Positions 1 to 9,983 are shown, counted from the stretch's first letter. The stretch: DNA of 64,000 nucleotides from Kluyvera genomosp. 1 (GCF_001266615.1 NZ_LGHZ01000025.1:17733-81732), one strand, 5' to 3'. Notes: a model not told the origin generated them from the sequence alone. Made by a program: numbers and translations.

Positions 1-503
1 ATAAACAGCAGGCCCATGAACACGGCCATCAGCCGGTGCATCCACACCACGTGGGCGATACGCTCCTCGGTGGTGTGATCGAAGACGGTAACCAATTGGT
101 TGATACGGTCAACGAAGCCGGTTAAATCGTTGACGACAGCGTTTTGTGTCTGCGCATGACGAATATCCGGCGCTAGATAGTTAAGCCAGTATTGTTGCAA
201 TGAGGCCAGCTGCTTTACCTGTCCGTCGCGTTCGGCGGCCAGCTGCAATTCAGGGCTGAATACGGTTTGCTGCATTTCATCAAACAGTGCCTGATCGCTC
301 TCTTTCACCGGGATTGCCGCCAACAGGCGGTAGCTCTGCATACGCAGTGAGCCGGCCTGGTTAATGGCGTGCGCGCTACCCTGTACGCCGTTGACCAGGC
401 GTGCGGAAACCATCATGCTCGCCACCCCGATGAGGGTAGACAGCAGGACGATCAGTGCCAGTTGATTCACTAGCGTGAGTGGTGTAAAAAAACGTTTAAA
501 CAT
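1..503 (-). CDS. narX: nitrate/nitrite sensor histidine kinase NarX (N-terminal part, cut by window edge)
   Basis: Only the first 167 codons are in the window; the gene runs off the left edge. Starting at the ATG at 503 it encodes a short basic cytoplasmic end, a first membrane segment (about residues 12-33), a periplasmic ligand domain and the start of a second membrane segment (about 155-167). The conserved nitrate-binding P box is clear at residues 45-60 (HAINQAGSLRMQSYRL). In the known family the kinase phosphorylates NarL and NarP when nitrate is present. It is divergent from narK, as in E. coli, so the narL gene should lie just beyond the left edge. Nothing is odd in the visible part. 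Confidence 0.95.
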   Translation of the reverse strand, partial: MFKRFFTPLTLVNQLALIVLLSTLIGVASMMVSARLVNGVQGSAHAINQAGSLRMQSYRLLAAIPVKESDQALFDEMQQTVFSPELQLAAERDGQVKQLASLQQYWLNYLAPDIRHAQTQNAVVNDLTGFVDRINQLVTVFDHTTEERIAHVVWMHRLMAVFMGLLF

Positions 504-571
504 GCTTCGATGTGGCTCCTGGCGGAAGACTTTCCGGCGAGTGGCGGTATTTTCGTCTATCGCCTGGAGTA

Positions 572-703
572 TACCCATACCCCTAAAGAGTTACTCCCTT
601 ATTTCCATATTAGTAAAGTTAGTGGGAAGGATGGGGTAGCAGCATAACAGCCACGTGAAAAAACAGGTTTTTTTCTGCGTAAAAAGCTACCCACAAAGGG
701 TGA
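572..703. promoter_or_regulatory. cluster of NarL/NarP heptamers between narX and narK
   Basis: Several matches to the NarL heptamer TACYNMT are visible: TACCCAT at 572-578, TACCCCT at 578-584, the reverse complement of TACCCCAT at 631-638, and an imperfect 7-2-7 inverted pair (TACCCAC, AA, AGGGTGA) at 688-703. The pair is centred about 93 bp before the inferred narK start point, close to where E. coli narK has its NarL sites. Binding by NarL is inferred. Confidence 0.65.
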
Positions 704-740
704 TGGCGTTTTTTTGCTCAGCATATGGCCAACTTTTCCT

Positions 741-782
741 TTGATTTATATCAACTTACCGCGCGGTGTAAACCCTAATGTG
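741..782 (+). promoter_or_regulatory. FNR-dependent narK promoter
   Basis: A perfect FNR consensus (TTGAT-TTAT-ATCAA) lies at 741-754. A -10 hexamer TAATGT lies at 776-781. With a start point at about 789 the FNR dyad is centred at -41.5, the classical class II position, and no good -35 is needed. This explains anaerobic induction of narK. Confidence 0.85.
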
Positions 783-814
783 GCAGGGGTTGATATTAAT
801 AATCAGAGGTGTCT

Positions 815-2206
815 ATGAGTCACTCCACTGCCCCCGAAAGGGCAACCGGCGCTGTCATTACCGACTGGCGTCCGGAAGATCCGGCGTTCTGGCAAGAGCG
901 CGGTCACCGCGTCGCGAGCCGGAACCTGTGGATTTCAGTACCGTGTTTACTGTTAGCATTTTGCGTATGGATGTTGTTCAGTGCCGTTGCCGTTAATTTA
1001 CCTAAAGTAGGCTTCCAGTTTACCACCGACCAGCTTTTCATGTTGACGGCACTGCCGGGCTTATCAGGGGCACTTCTGCGAGTTCCTTACGCATTTATGG
1101 TGCCAATTTTTGGCGGACGCCGCTGGACGGCATTCAGCACCGGGATCATGATTATTCCGTGCGTATGGCTCGGTTTTGCGGTGCAGGATCCTACCACGCC
1201 GTTTAGCGTATTTATGATCATCGCGCTGCTGTGCGGCTTCGCGGGGGCGAACTTTGCGTCCAGCATGGCGAACATTAGCTTCTTCTTCCCGAAAGCGAAG
1301 CAGGGCGGCGCGCTCGGTATCAACGGCGGCCTCGGCAACATGGGCGTGAGCGTGATGCAGCTGGTTGCGCCGCTGGTTGTTGGCATGTCCATCTTCGCTA
1401 TCTTCGGTGGCACCGGCGTTGCTCAACCGGACGGCTCAACGCTGTTCCTCGAAAACGCGGCCTGGATTTGGGTGCCGTTCCTGATCGTCCTCACCTTCGC
1501 GGCCTGGTTTGGCATGAACGACCTGTCTGCGTCGAAAGCGTCCCTGAGTGAGCAGCTGCCGGTACTGAAGCGGGGTCATCTGTGGATCATGGCGGTGCTG
1601 TACCTGGCGACCTTCGGCTCGTTCATCGGCTTCTCCGCCGGGTTTGCGATGCTGTCCAAAACCCAGTTCCCGGATATCAATATTCTGCACTTTGCCTTCT
1701 TCGGCCCGTTCATCGGTGCGCTGGCGCGTTCTCTCGGAGGCGGTATTTCCGACCGTCTGGGCGGGACTCGCGTGACGCTGATAAACTTCATCGCGATGGC
1801 TATTTTCTCGGCACTGTTGTTCCTGACTCTACCAACCAACGGCCAGGGCGGAAACTTCGCGGCATTCTTTACGGTGTTCATGGGCCTGTTCGTGACGGCC
1901 GGGCTAGGTAGCGCATCCACCTTCCAGATGATCTCCGTTATCTTCCGTAAATTGACCATGGATCGCGTGAAAGCGCAGGGTGGCAGCGAAGAACATGCTC
2001 TGCGTGAAGCGGCAACGGATACGGCGGCGGCGTTGGGCTTTATCTCTGCTATTGGCGCGGTTGGCGGTTTCTTCATTCCGAAATCGTTCGGTATTTCGCT
2101 GGAAATGACCGGTTCGCCGGCTGGGGCAATGAAAGTGTTCCTCGTGTTCTATATTGTCTGCGTGGTTGTGACGTGGGCCGTTTACGGACGTAAAGCGAAA
2201 AAATAA
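815..2206 (+). CDS. narK: nitrate/nitrite antiporter NarK
   Basis: The product is 463 residues, the same as E. coli NarK, and belongs to the nitrate/nitrite porter branch of the major facilitator superfamily. It carries nitrate in and nitrite out across the inner membrane. About twelve hydrophobic segments are visible, and the nitrate signature glycine-rich stretches are present (GINGGLGNMGVSVMQL around residues 160-180, and a second region around 405-420). The ATG at 815 is chosen because it gives the E. coli N-terminus (MSHSTAPERATG) and has AGAGG five bases upstream; a GTG two codons earlier overlaps that site. It precedes narGHJI and is preceded by an FNR promoter and NarL boxes. Confidence 0.97.
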   Translation: MSHSTAPERATGAVITDWRPEDPAFWQERGHRVASRNLWISVPCLLLAFCVWMLFSAVAVNLPKVGFQFTTDQLFMLTALPGLSGALLRVPYAFMVPIFGGRRWTAFSTGIMIIPCVWLGFAVQDPTTPFSVFMIIALLCGFAGANFASSMANISFFFPKAKQGGALGINGGLGNMGVSVMQLVAPLVVGMSIFAIFGGTGVAQPDGSTLFLENAAWIWVPFLIVLTFAAWFGMNDLSASKASLSEQLPVLKRGHLWIMAVLYLATFGSFIGFSAGFAMLSKTQFPDINILHFAFFGPFIGALARSLGGGISDRLGGTRVTLINFIAMAIFSALLFLTLPTNGQGGNFAAFFTVFMGLFVTAGLGSASTFQMISVIFRKLTMDRVKAQGGSEEHALREAATDTAAALGFISAIGAVGGFFIPKSFGISLEMTGSPAGAMKVFLVFYIVCVVVTWAVYGRKAKK

Positions 2207-2224
2207 CCTGAACCGTTATTTGTG

Positions 2225-2258
2225 AATAAAGGCGCGAGAGTTCGCGCCTTTATTTTTG
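2225..2258 (+). terminator. narK terminator
   Basis: A 13-bp perfect stem (AATAAAGGCGCGA / TCGCGCCTTTATT) with a 4-nt loop is followed by TTTTG, 18 bases after the narK stop. Confidence 0.9.
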
Positions 2259-2344
2259 TCTACTCTTAGTTACAACATACTCTTGCCGTTTAGCTATTTG
2301 TCGGCAGCGTGCCAACCTGGGTCTGGTAGGGGATAAAAAGCCTC

Positions 2345-2351
2345 TACCCCT
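2345..2351 (+). promoter_or_regulatory. distal NarL box of the narG promoter
   Basis: TACCCCT matches the NarL heptamer exactly. It lies about 195 bp upstream of the inferred narG start point (about 2543), which is where E. coli has its high-affinity upstream NarL site that is looped in by IHF. The DNA between this site and the FNR site is AT-rich, as IHF bending would need, but I could not pin an IHF site with confidence. Further heptamer-like GGGGGTA occurs at 2451-2457. Confidence 0.65.
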
Positions 2352-2494
2352 TAATACCGAGCGATGCTTTTTCTGTTACCGCCTTTATTTTGTTTTTGAT
2401 AAAAACGCTTAATTTACAATGCCTTGTAAAATAAAAATATCTACCACTAAGGGGGTATTTGCATTTTCCACGCTCATTATAAAGCCCAGCCATC

Positions 2495-2543
2495 TTGATC
2501 GTTATCAATTCCCTCAATGTTTCAGCGCGTTACCTTCGCTGCA
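2495..2543 (+). promoter_or_regulatory. FNR-dependent narG promoter
   Basis: TTGAT-CGTT-ATCAA at 2495-2508 is a perfect FNR half-site pair and is the same sequence as in E. coli narG. A class II start point falls at about 2543, with a weak -10 (around 2530-2536). Confidence 0.85.
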
Positions 2544-2599
2544 AATTCAGCAATGTCGACTTATCAGAGAGCCGTAAGGTTCCACACAGGAGAGACCCG

Positions 2600-5500
2600 A
2601 TGAGTAAATTCCTGGACCGGTTTCGCTACTTTAAACAAAAGGGTGAAACATTTGCCGATGGGCACGGACAGATTCTAGATACCAACCGGGATTGGGAAGA
2701 TGGATATCGCCAGCGCTGGCAGCACGATAAGGTCGTACGTTCTACGCACGGCGTTAACTGCACCGGTTCCTGCAGCTGGAAAATTTATGTCAAAAATGGT
2801 CTGGTCACCTGGGAAACCCAGCAGACAGACTACCCGCGTACCCGCCCCGATCTGCCAAACCATGAACCACGCGGCTGCCCGCGCGGTGCAAGCTATTCCT
2901 GGTACCTATACAGCGCCAACCGCCTGAAATATCCGCTGATGCGTAAACGCCTGATGAAAATGTGGCGTGAAGCGAAAAAACTGCATAGCGATCCGGTTGA
3001 TGCCTGGGCGTCCATTATTGAAGATGCCGATAAAGCCAAAAGCTTTAAACAAGCGCGTGGTCGCGGCGGTTTCGTTCGCTCCTCCTGGCAGGAAGTGAAT
3101 GAGCTGATTGCAGCATCTAACGTCTATACCGTGAAAACCTACGGCCCGGACCGCGTGGCGGGCTTCTCGCCAATTCCGGCGATGTCGATGGTTTCCTACG
3201 CTTCCGGTGCACGCTATCTGTCACTGATCGGCGGTACCTGCCTGAGCTTCTACGACTGGTACTGTGACTTGCCGCCAGCGTCGCCACAGACCTGGGGTGA
3301 GCAGACTGACGTACCGGAATCCGCAGACTGGTACAACTCCAGCTACATCATTGCCTGGGGTTCCAACGTTCCGCAGACGCGTACCCCGGATGCGCACTTC
3401 TTTACTGAAGTTCGCTATAAAGGTACCAAGACCGTTGCTATCACGCCGGACTACGCTGAAATTGCCAAGCTGTGCGACCTGTGGCTGGCACCGAAACAAG
3501 GTACCGATGCAGCCATGGCGCTGGCGATGGGCCACGTTATGCTGCGCGAATTCCACCTCGACAAGCCAAGCCAGTATTTCACTGACTACGTACGTCGTTA
3601 CACCGACATGCCAATGCTGGTGATGCTTGAAGAGCGTGAAGGCTATTACGCCGCAGGCCGTATGCTGCGCGCCGCTGACCTCGTAGATTCTCTGGGCCAG
3701 GAAAATAACCCAGAGTGGAAAACCGTTGCGGTGAATACCGACGGCGACATGGTGGCGCCAAACGGTTCCATCGGCTTCCGCTGGGGCGAAAAAGGTAAGT
3801 GGAACCTTGAGCAGCGCGACGGTAAATCCGGTGAAGAGACCGAACTGCAGCTGAGCCTGCTCGGCAGCCAGGATGATATCGCGCAGGTGGGCTTCCCGTA
3901 CTTTGGCGGCGACGGCACCGAACACTTCACCAGCGTTGAGCTGGAAAATATTCTGCTGCACAAACTGCCGGTGAAACGCCTGCAGCTGGCTGACGGTACC
4001 ACCGCGCTGGTGACCACCGTTTACGATCTGACCATGGCTAACTACGGTCTGGATCGCGGTCTGAACGATGAAAACTGTGCAACCAGCTACGATGACGTGA
4101 AAGCGTACACCCCAGCCTGGGCCGAGAAAATCACCGGCGTTCCGCGTTCACAGATTATTCGTACTGCTCGTGAATTTGCTGATAACGCAGACAAAACGCA
4201 CGGCCGTTCGATGATTATCGTCGGGGCGGGTCTGAACCACTGGTATCACCTCGATATGAACTATCGTGGCCTTATCAACATGCTGGTGTTCTGCGGCTGC
4301 GTCGGTCAAAGCGGCGGCGGCTGGGCACACTATGTGGGTCAGGAAAAACTGCGTCCGCAGACCGGCTGGCAGCCTCTGGCGTTTGCCCTTGACTGGCAGC
4401 GTCCGGCACGTCACATGAACAGCACCTCCTACTTCTATAACCACTCCAGCCAATGGCGCTATGAGTCAGTTACCGCGCAGGAACTGCTGTCACCGCTGGC
4501 GGATAAATCCCGTTACACCGGCCATCTGCTGGACTTCAACGTCCGTGCAGAACGTATGGGCTGGCTGCCGTCTGCACCGCAGTTAGGCACCAATCCGCTG
4601 CGTATCGCCGATGAAGCGAAGAAAGCCGGTATGACGCCGGTGGACTACACCGTGAAGGCACTGAAAGAAGGCACTATCCGCTTTGCCGCTGAGCAGCCGG
4701 AAAACGGTAAAAACCACCCGCGCAACCTGTTTATCTGGCGTTCAAACCTGCTGGGTTCTTCCGGTAAAGGCCATGAATACATGCTGAAGTACCTGCTCGG
4801 TACCGAGCACGGTATTCAGGGCGTGGATCTGGGCAAGCAGGGCGGTATGAAGCCTGAAGAAGTGGAATGGCAAGATAACGGCCTCGACGGCAAGCTGGAT
4901 CTGGTGGTAACGCTGGACTTCCGTCTGTCGAGCACCTGTCTCTACTCCGATATCGTGCTGCCAACGGCGACCTGGTATGAAAAAGACGACATGAATACCT
5001 CGGATATGCATCCGTTTATTCACCCGCTGTCTGCCGCCGTTGACCCAGCCTGGGAATCGAAAAGCGACTGGGATATCTACAAAGGCATCGCCAAGAAATT
5101 CTCCGAAGTGTGCGTTGGCCACCTCGGCAAAGAAACCGACGTGGTGACGCTGCCAATTCAGCATGACTCCGCCGCCGAACTGGCGCAGCCGTTAGACGTG
5201 AAGGATTGGAAAAAAGGCGAATGCGACCTGATCCCTGGTAAAACCGCACCGCACATCATTCCGGTTGAACGTGATTATCCGGCGACCTACGAACGCTTTA
5301 CCTCCATCGGCCCGCTGATGGAAAAAATCGGTAACGGCGGTAAAGGGATTGCCTGGAACACCCAGAGCGAAATGGATCTGCTGCGTAAGCTCAACTACAC
5401 GAAGGCAGAGGGCCCGGCCAAAGGCCAGCCGATGCTGGATACAGCTATCGATGCTGCAGAAATGATCCTTACCCTGGCGCCGGAAACCAACGGTCAGGTG

Positions 5501-6343
5501 GCGGTGAAAGCTTGGGCGGCGCTGAGTGAGTTTACCGGCCGTGACCACACGCACCTGGCGCTCAATAAAGAAGACGAAAAAATTCGCTTCCGTGATATTC
5601 AAGCGCAACCACGTAAGATTATCTCTAGCCCGACCTGGTCTGGCCTGGAAGACGAACACGTCTCTTACAACGCCGGTTATACCAACGTTCATGAGCTGAT
5701 CCCATGGCGTACACTGTCTGGCCGTCAGTCCCTGTATCAGGACCACCAGTGGATGCGCGACTTCGGTGAAAGCCTGTTGGTTTACCGTCCGCCGATCGAT
5801 ACCCGCTCGGTGAAAGAGGTGATGGGCAAGAAATCCAACGGCAACCCAGAGAAGGCGCTGAACTTCCTGACGCCGCACCAGAAATGGGGCATTCACTCTA
5901 CCTACAGTGACAACCTGCTGATGCTGACCTTGGGTCGCGGTGGTCCGGTGGTGTGGATGAGTGAAGAAGATGCCAAAGAGATCGGTATTGAGGACAACGA
6001 CTGGATTGAAGTCTTCAACAACAACGGTGCGCTGACCGCTCGTGCAGTCGTAAGCCAGCGCGTACCGGCCGGGATGACCATGATGTACCACGCGCAGGAA
6101 CGTATCGTGAACCTGCCGGGTTCTGAAATTACCGGTCAGCGCGGCGGGATCCATAACTCGGTGACCCGTATTACGCCAAAACCGACCCATATGATCGGTG
6201 GCTATGGTCACCTGGCGTACGGCTTTAACTACTACGGCACCGTAGGTTCTAACCGTGATGAGTTCGTGGTGGTTCGTAAGATGAAGAACATTAACTGGCT
6301 GGATGGCGAAGGCAACGACCAGGTACAGGAGAGCGTAAAATGA
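2600..6343 (+). CDS. narG: respiratory nitrate reductase A, catalytic alpha subunit NarG
   Basis: The product is 1247 residues, identical in length to E. coli NarG. It reduces nitrate to nitrite at a molybdenum bis-MGD centre on the cytoplasmic face of the inner membrane and passes electrons from NarH. The FS0 iron-sulfur ligands are visible: His50, Cys54, Cys58 and Cys93. The molybdenum-binding Asp lies in SFYDWYCDLP near residue 223. An upstream in-frame extension to 2495 exists, but the ATG at 2600 has AGGAGAG just upstream and gives the known N-terminus (MSKFLDRFRYFKQKG). It overlaps narH by 4 bases (ATGA), indicating translational coupling in narGHJI. Expression should need anaerobiosis (FNR) and nitrate (NarL). 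Confidence 0.98.
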   Translation: MSKFLDRFRYFKQKGETFADGHGQILDTNRDWEDGYRQRWQHDKVVRSTHGVNCTGSCSWKIYVKNGLVTWETQQTDYPRTRPDLPNHEPRGCPRGASYSWYLYSANRLKYPLMRKRLMKMWREAKKLHSDPVDAWASIIEDADKAKSFKQARGRGGFVRSSWQEVNELIAASNVYTVKTYGPDRVAGFSPIPAMSMVSYASGARYLSLIGGTCLSFYDWYCDLPPASPQTWGEQTDVPESADWYNSSYIIAWGSNVPQTRTPDAHFFTEVRYKGTKTVAITPDYAEIAKLCDLWLAPKQGTDAAMALAMGHVMLREFHLDKPSQYFTDYVRRYTDMPMLVMLEEREGYYAAGRMLRAADLVDSLGQENNPEWKTVAVNTDGDMVAPNGSIGFRWGEKGKWNLEQRDGKSGEETELQLSLLGSQDDIAQVGFPYFGGDGTEHFTSVELENILLHKLPVKRLQLADGTTALVTTVYDLTMANYGLDRGLNDENCATSYDDVKAYTPAWAEKITGVPRSQIIRTAREFADNADKTHGRSMIIVGAGLNHWYHLDMNYRGLINMLVFCGCVGQSGGGWAHYVGQEKLRPQTGWQPLAFALDWQRPARHMNSTSYFYNHSSQWRYESVTAQELLSPLADKSRYTGHLLDFNVRAERMGWLPSAPQLGTNPLRIADEAKKAGMTPVDYTVKALKEGTIRFAAEQPENGKNHPRNLFIWRSNLLGSSGKGHEYMLKYLLGTEHGIQGVDLGKQGGMKPEEVEWQDNGLDGKLDLVVTLDFRLSSTCLYSDIVLPTATWYEKDDMNTSDMHPFIHPLSAAVDPAWESKSDWDIYKGIAKKFSEVCVGHLGKETDVVTLPIQHDSAAELAQPLDVKDWKKGECDLIPGKTAPHIIPVERDYPATYERFTSIGPLMEKIGNGGKGIAWNTQSEMDLLRKLNYTKAEGPAKGQPMLDTAIDAAEMILTLAPETNGQVAVKAWAALSEFTGRDHTHLALNKEDEKIRFRDIQAQPRKIISSPTWSGLEDEHVSYNAGYTNVHELIPWRTLSGRQSLYQDHQWMRDFGESLLVYRPPIDTRSVKEVMGKKSNGNPEKALNFLTPHQKWGIHSTYSDNLLMLTLGRGGPVVWMSEEDAKEIGIEDNDWIEVFNNNGALTARAVVSQRVPAGMTMMYHAQERIVNLPGSEITGQRGGIHNSVTRITPKPTHMIGGYGHLAYGFNYYGTVGSNRDEFVVVRKMKNINWLDGEGNDQVQESVK

Positions 6344-7878
6344 AAATTCGTTCACAAGTCGGCATGGTGCTGAATCTCGATAAATGCATCGGCTGTCATA
6401 CCTGCTCAGTCACCTGTAAAAACGTCTGGACCAGCCGTGAAGGGACCGAGTACGCGTGGTTCAACAACGTGGAAACCAAGCCGGGTACCGGCTTCCCGAC
6501 CGACTGGGAAAACCAGGAAAAATGGAAGGGCGGCTGGATCCGTAAGATCAACGGAAAACTAGTGCCGCGCATGGGTAACAAAGCGCTGCTGCTGGGTAAA
6601 ATCTTCGCCAACCCGCATCTGCCGGGTCTGGATGATTATTACGAGCCGTTCGATTTTGACTACCAGACGCTGCATAACGCCCCGGCTGATAGCAAAGCGC
6701 AGCCGATTGCTCGCCCGCGCTCGCTGATTACCGGCAAGCGTATGGACAAGATCACTAAAGGTCCAAACTGGGAAGACGACCTGGGCGGCGAGTTTGAGAA
6801 GCTGTCGAAAGACAAAAACTTCGAAAACATGCAGAAGGCAATGTACGGCCAGTTTGAAAACACCTTCATGATGTACATGCCTCGCCTGTGCGAACACTGC
6901 CTGAACCCGGCGTGCGTCGCGACTTGCCCGAGCGGTGCTATCTACAAGCGTGAAGAAGACGGTATTGTGCTGATCGACCAGGACAAATGCCGCGGCTGGC
7001 GTATGTGTATCACCGGCTGCCCGTACAAGAAAATCTACTTCAACTGGAAGAGCGGCAAGTCTGAGAAATGCATCTTCTGCTACCCGCGTATCGAAGCGGG
7101 TCAGCCGACCGTGTGTTCCGAGACCTGCGTAGGCCGTATTCGATACCTTGGCGTGTTGCTGTATGACGCGGATGCGATTGAAACCGCAGCCAGCACCGAG
7201 AACGAGAAAGACCTGTACCAGCGTCAGCTGGACGTGTTCCTCGATCCAAACGATCCGAAAGTCATTGAACAGGCGCAGAAAGACGGCATTCCACTGAGCG
7301 TTATCGATGCTGCACAGAAATCGCCGGTTTATAAAATGGCGATGGACTGGAAGCTGGCGCTGCCGCTGCACCCGGAATACCGTACGCTGCCAATGGTGTG
7401 GTACGTGCCGCCGCTGTCACCGATTCAGTCTGCAGCTGACGCGGGTGAATTGGGCAGTAACGGCATTCTGCCAGACGTAGAAAGCCTGCGTATCCCGGTT
7501 CAGTACCTGGCGAACCTGCTCACCGCCGGTGACACTCAGCCGGTACTGCTGGCGCTGAAACGTATGCTGGCAATGCGTCACTTCAAACGTACGGAAACCG
7601 TTGATGGCGTTATCGATACCCGTGCGCTGGAAGAGGTCGGTCTGACCGAAGCGCAGGCGCAGGAAATGTATCGCTACCTGGCGATTGCCAACTACGAAGA
7701 TCGTTTCGTGGTACCAAGCAGCCATCGTGAACAGGCTCGTGAAGCGTTCCCAGAGAAAAATGGCTGCGGCTTTAGCTTCGGTGATGGCTGCCACGGTTCA
7801 GACAGCAAGTTCAACCTGTTCAACAGCCGCCGTATTGACTCGGTGGATGTGAGCAGCAAAACGGAGCCACACGCATGA
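6340..7878 (+). CDS. narH: respiratory nitrate reductase A, iron-sulfur beta subunit NarH
   Basis: The product is 512 residues, as in E. coli. It wires electrons from the NarI haems to NarG through four iron-sulfur clusters. The first Cys group is Cys16, 19, 22, 26. Further groups lie in LCEHCLNPACVATCP (about 183-197), in KCRGWRMCITGC (about 216-227) and in KCIFCYPRIEAG (about 243-255). The Trp in CRGWRMC replaces a ligand Cys, the known hallmark of the 3Fe-4S cluster FS4. The N- and C-terminal stretches match E. coli closely (ending SSKTEPHA). It overlaps narG and narJ by ATGA at each end. Confidence 0.98.
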   Translation: MKIRSQVGMVLNLDKCIGCHTCSVTCKNVWTSREGTEYAWFNNVETKPGTGFPTDWENQEKWKGGWIRKINGKLVPRMGNKALLLGKIFANPHLPGLDDYYEPFDFDYQTLHNAPADSKAQPIARPRSLITGKRMDKITKGPNWEDDLGGEFEKLSKDKNFENMQKAMYGQFENTFMMYMPRLCEHCLNPACVATCPSGAIYKREEDGIVLIDQDKCRGWRMCITGCPYKKIYFNWKSGKSEKCIFCYPRIEAGQPTVCSETCVGRIRYLGVLLYDADAIETAASTENEKDLYQRQLDVFLDPNDPKVIEQAQKDGIPLSVIDAAQKSPVYKMAMDWKLALPLHPEYRTLPMVWYVPPLSPIQSAADAGELGSNGILPDVESLRIPVQYLANLLTAGDTQPVLLALKRMLAMRHFKRTETVDGVIDTRALEEVGLTEAQAQEMYRYLAIANYEDRFVVPSSHREQAREAFPEKNGCGFSFGDGCHGSDSKFNLFNSRRIDSVDVSSKTEPHA

Positions 7879-8585
7879 TTGAACTCGTGGTTGTGTCTCG
7901 TCTGCTCGAGTACCCGGATGCTGCCTTATGGCAGCATCAAGGCGAACTCTTCGACGCTCTGGCCTCGTCAGAGAAACTGGATAAAGCGGATGCCCAGGCG
8001 TTGGGCATCTTCCTGCGCGATTTAACCGCGCAGGATCCGCTGGATGCGCAGTCCGCCTACAGTGAACTGTTCGACCGCGGCCGCGCAACGTCGCTGTTAC
8101 TGTTTGAACATGTGCACGGCGAATCCCGCGACCGTGGCCAGGCGATGGTGGATCTGCTCAATCAGTACGAGCAGCACGGTCTGGAACTCGACAGCCGCGA
8201 GCTGCCGGATCACCTGCCGCTGTATCTGGAATATCTGGCGCAGTTGCCGGAGAGTGAGGCGATTGGCGGTTTGCAGGATATCGCGCCAATTCTGGCATTG
8301 CTTTGCGCACGTCTGCAGCAGCGCGAAAGTGCCTATGCGGTGTTGTTCGAACAGCTGCTGAAGCTGGCGAATAGCGCGGTCGATGAAGCGAAAGTGGCGG
8401 AAAAAATTGCGGACGAAGCCCGTGATGATACGCCACAGGCGCTGGATGCGGTCTGGGAAGAAGAACAGGTCAAATTCTTTGCCGATCAGGGCTGCGGTGA
8501 GTCGGAAATCGCCAATCACCAGCGTCGTTTTGCCGGAGCCGTTGCCCCGCAATATTTGAATATCTCTAACGGAGGACAGCAATAA
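7875..8585 (+). CDS. narJ: nitrate reductase assembly chaperone NarJ
   Basis: The product is 236 residues, as in E. coli, and mostly alpha-helical. NarJ is a redox-enzyme maturation protein: it binds the NarG N-terminus and holds the NarGH complex until the molybdenum cofactor and FS0 are inserted, and it is not part of the final enzyme. It has no signal peptide or membrane segment and is expected in the cytoplasm. The ATG overlaps the narH stop by 4 bases and its own stop overlaps the narI start by one base (TAATG), so the four genes are tightly coupled. Confidence 0.96.
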   Translation: MIELVVVSRLLEYPDAALWQHQGELFDALASSEKLDKADAQALGIFLRDLTAQDPLDAQSAYSELFDRGRATSLLLFEHVHGESRDRGQAMVDLLNQYEQHGLELDSRELPDHLPLYLEYLAQLPESEAIGGLQDIAPILALLCARLQQRESAYAVLFEQLLKLANSAVDEAKVAEKIADEARDDTPQALDAVWEEEQVKFFADQGCGESEIANHQRRFAGAVAPQYLNISNGGQQ

Positions 8586-9262
8586 TGCACTTCCTGAATA
8601 TGTTCTTCTTCGACATTTATCCGTACATCGCGGGTTCTGTCTTCCTGATTGGCAGCTGGCTGCGCTACGATTACGGCCAGTACACCTGGCGTGCGGCATC
8701 GAGCCAGATGCTGGATCGTAAAGGAATGAACCTGGCATCTAACCTGTTCCACATCGGGATCCTGGGTATTTTCGCCGGTCACTTCCTGGGAATGCTGACA
8801 CCACACTGGATGTATGAAGCGTGGCTGCCGCTGGAAGTGAAACAGAAGATGGCGATGTTTGCGGGTGGTGCGTCCGGCGTGATGTGCCTCGTCGGTGGCG
8901 TACTGTTGCTGAAACGCCGTCTGTTAAGCCCGCGCGTGCGTGCAACGACCACCGGTGCTGATATTCTGGTACTGTCGATTCTGGTTATCCAGTGTGCGCT
9001 GGGGCTGTTGACCATTCCGTTCTCTGCCCAGCATATGGACGGTAGCGAAATGATGAAACTGGTGAATTGGGCTCAGTCCGTGGTGACCTTCCACGGTGGC
9101 GCATCGCAGTATCTGGACGGCGTAGCGTTTATCTTCCGTATGCACCTGGTGCTTGGGATGACGCTGTTCCTGCTGTTCCCGTTCTCGCGTCTGGTTCACA
9201 TCTGGAGCGTGCCGGTCGAATATCTGACCCGTAAATACCAGATTGTTCGCGCGCGTCACTAA
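8585..9262 (+). CDS. narI: respiratory nitrate reductase A, cytochrome b gamma subunit NarI
   Basis: The product is 225 residues, as in E. coli. It is the membrane anchor that oxidises quinol on the periplasmic side and feeds electrons to NarH through two b-type haems. All four haem ligands are present: His56 and His66 in the second helix, and His187 and His205 in the fifth. Five membrane segments are visible. GGAGG lies seven bases before the ATG, inside the end of narJ. A strong terminator follows, which closes the operon. Confidence 0.97.
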   Translation: MHFLNMFFFDIYPYIAGSVFLIGSWLRYDYGQYTWRAASSQMLDRKGMNLASNLFHIGILGIFAGHFLGMLTPHWMYEAWLPLEVKQKMAMFAGGASGVMCLVGGVLLLKRRLLSPRVRATTTGADILVLSILVIQCALGLLTIPFSAQHMDGSEMMKLVNWAQSVVTFHGGASQYLDGVAFIFRMHLVLGMTLFLLFPFSRLVHIWSVPVEYLTRKYQIVRARH

Positions 9263-9280
9263 TAGCTCGCTGTTATCGAC

Positions 9281-9307
9281 AAAACCCTGCTTAGGCAGGG
9301 TTTTTTT
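9281..9307 (+). terminator. narGHJI terminator
   Basis: The stem AAAACCCTGC / GCAGGGTTTT with loop TTAG is followed by a run of T, 18 bases after the narI stop. Confidence 0.92.
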
Positions 9308-9401
9308 ATGGATGAGAGAAATGATTGTGTCCCATCAAAACACGAGGAGACGGTGTTGTATTTAATACGGGTCTTCATTTCGGTTTTCAGGGCATGCTGT
9401 A

Positions 9402-9695
9402 GTGTTAAGAAAGGTATTTATTGTTATGTGCGCGCTGCTGGGATTTTCTCTCACCGTGAGCAGTCAGGCAAAAAGCACGGCTGTTTCGGATAACCAAATT
9501 AAGCAGCGTATCATTGAAGAGTCGATTGCGGCATATCCCGGAAATTGCCCGTGCCCCTTTAACGCGATGCGTAATGGTCGCGCCTGCGGTGGCCGAAGTG
9601 CCTGGAGCCGGAAAGGGGGATATGCACCTATTTGCTACAGCCGTGAGGTGACAACCGAAATGGTGAAGCAGTGGCGTGAGGCTAATGCGACCTGA
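9402..9695 (+). CDS. small exported protein of unknown function, four-cysteine
   Basis: The reading frame of 97 residues opens with GTG at 9402. That start gives a clean signal peptide: basic n-region (MLRK), hydrophobic core and cleavage after SSQA at about residue 23. A later ATG at 9426 would lose the basic n-region. The mature part of about 74 residues has four Cys, two in YPGNCPCPFN, one in RACGGRSAWS and one in PICY, an even number that fits two disulfides in the periplasm. I recall similar short proteins in other proteobacteria but no function. No clear ribosome site is visible. It faces the tRNA-Tyr genes. An ordinary chromosomal gene is likely; the exact start is uncertain. Confidence 0.65.
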   Translation: MLRKVFIVMCALLGFSLTVSSQAKSTAVSDNQIKQRIIEESIAAYPGNCPCPFNAMRNGRACGGRSAWSRKGGYAPICYSREVTTEMVKQWREANAT

Positions 9696-9780
9696 TTGAG
9701 CTCAAAGCGAACTGTAGTCGACGCATGGACAGAACATGAGTGATTCGTATTGATTGGAATGACGTGCTTTCTGGAAGTGA

Positions 9781-9865
<85 letters not shown>

Positions 9866-9898
9866 AGGGGCAATTCAAATTGTGATAAATCTTAGAGA

Positions 9899-9983
<85 letters not shown>

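Noticed and set aside
5192..6355. 387-codon open frame opposite narG
   Set aside because: Shadow of narG; no ribosome site and no family.
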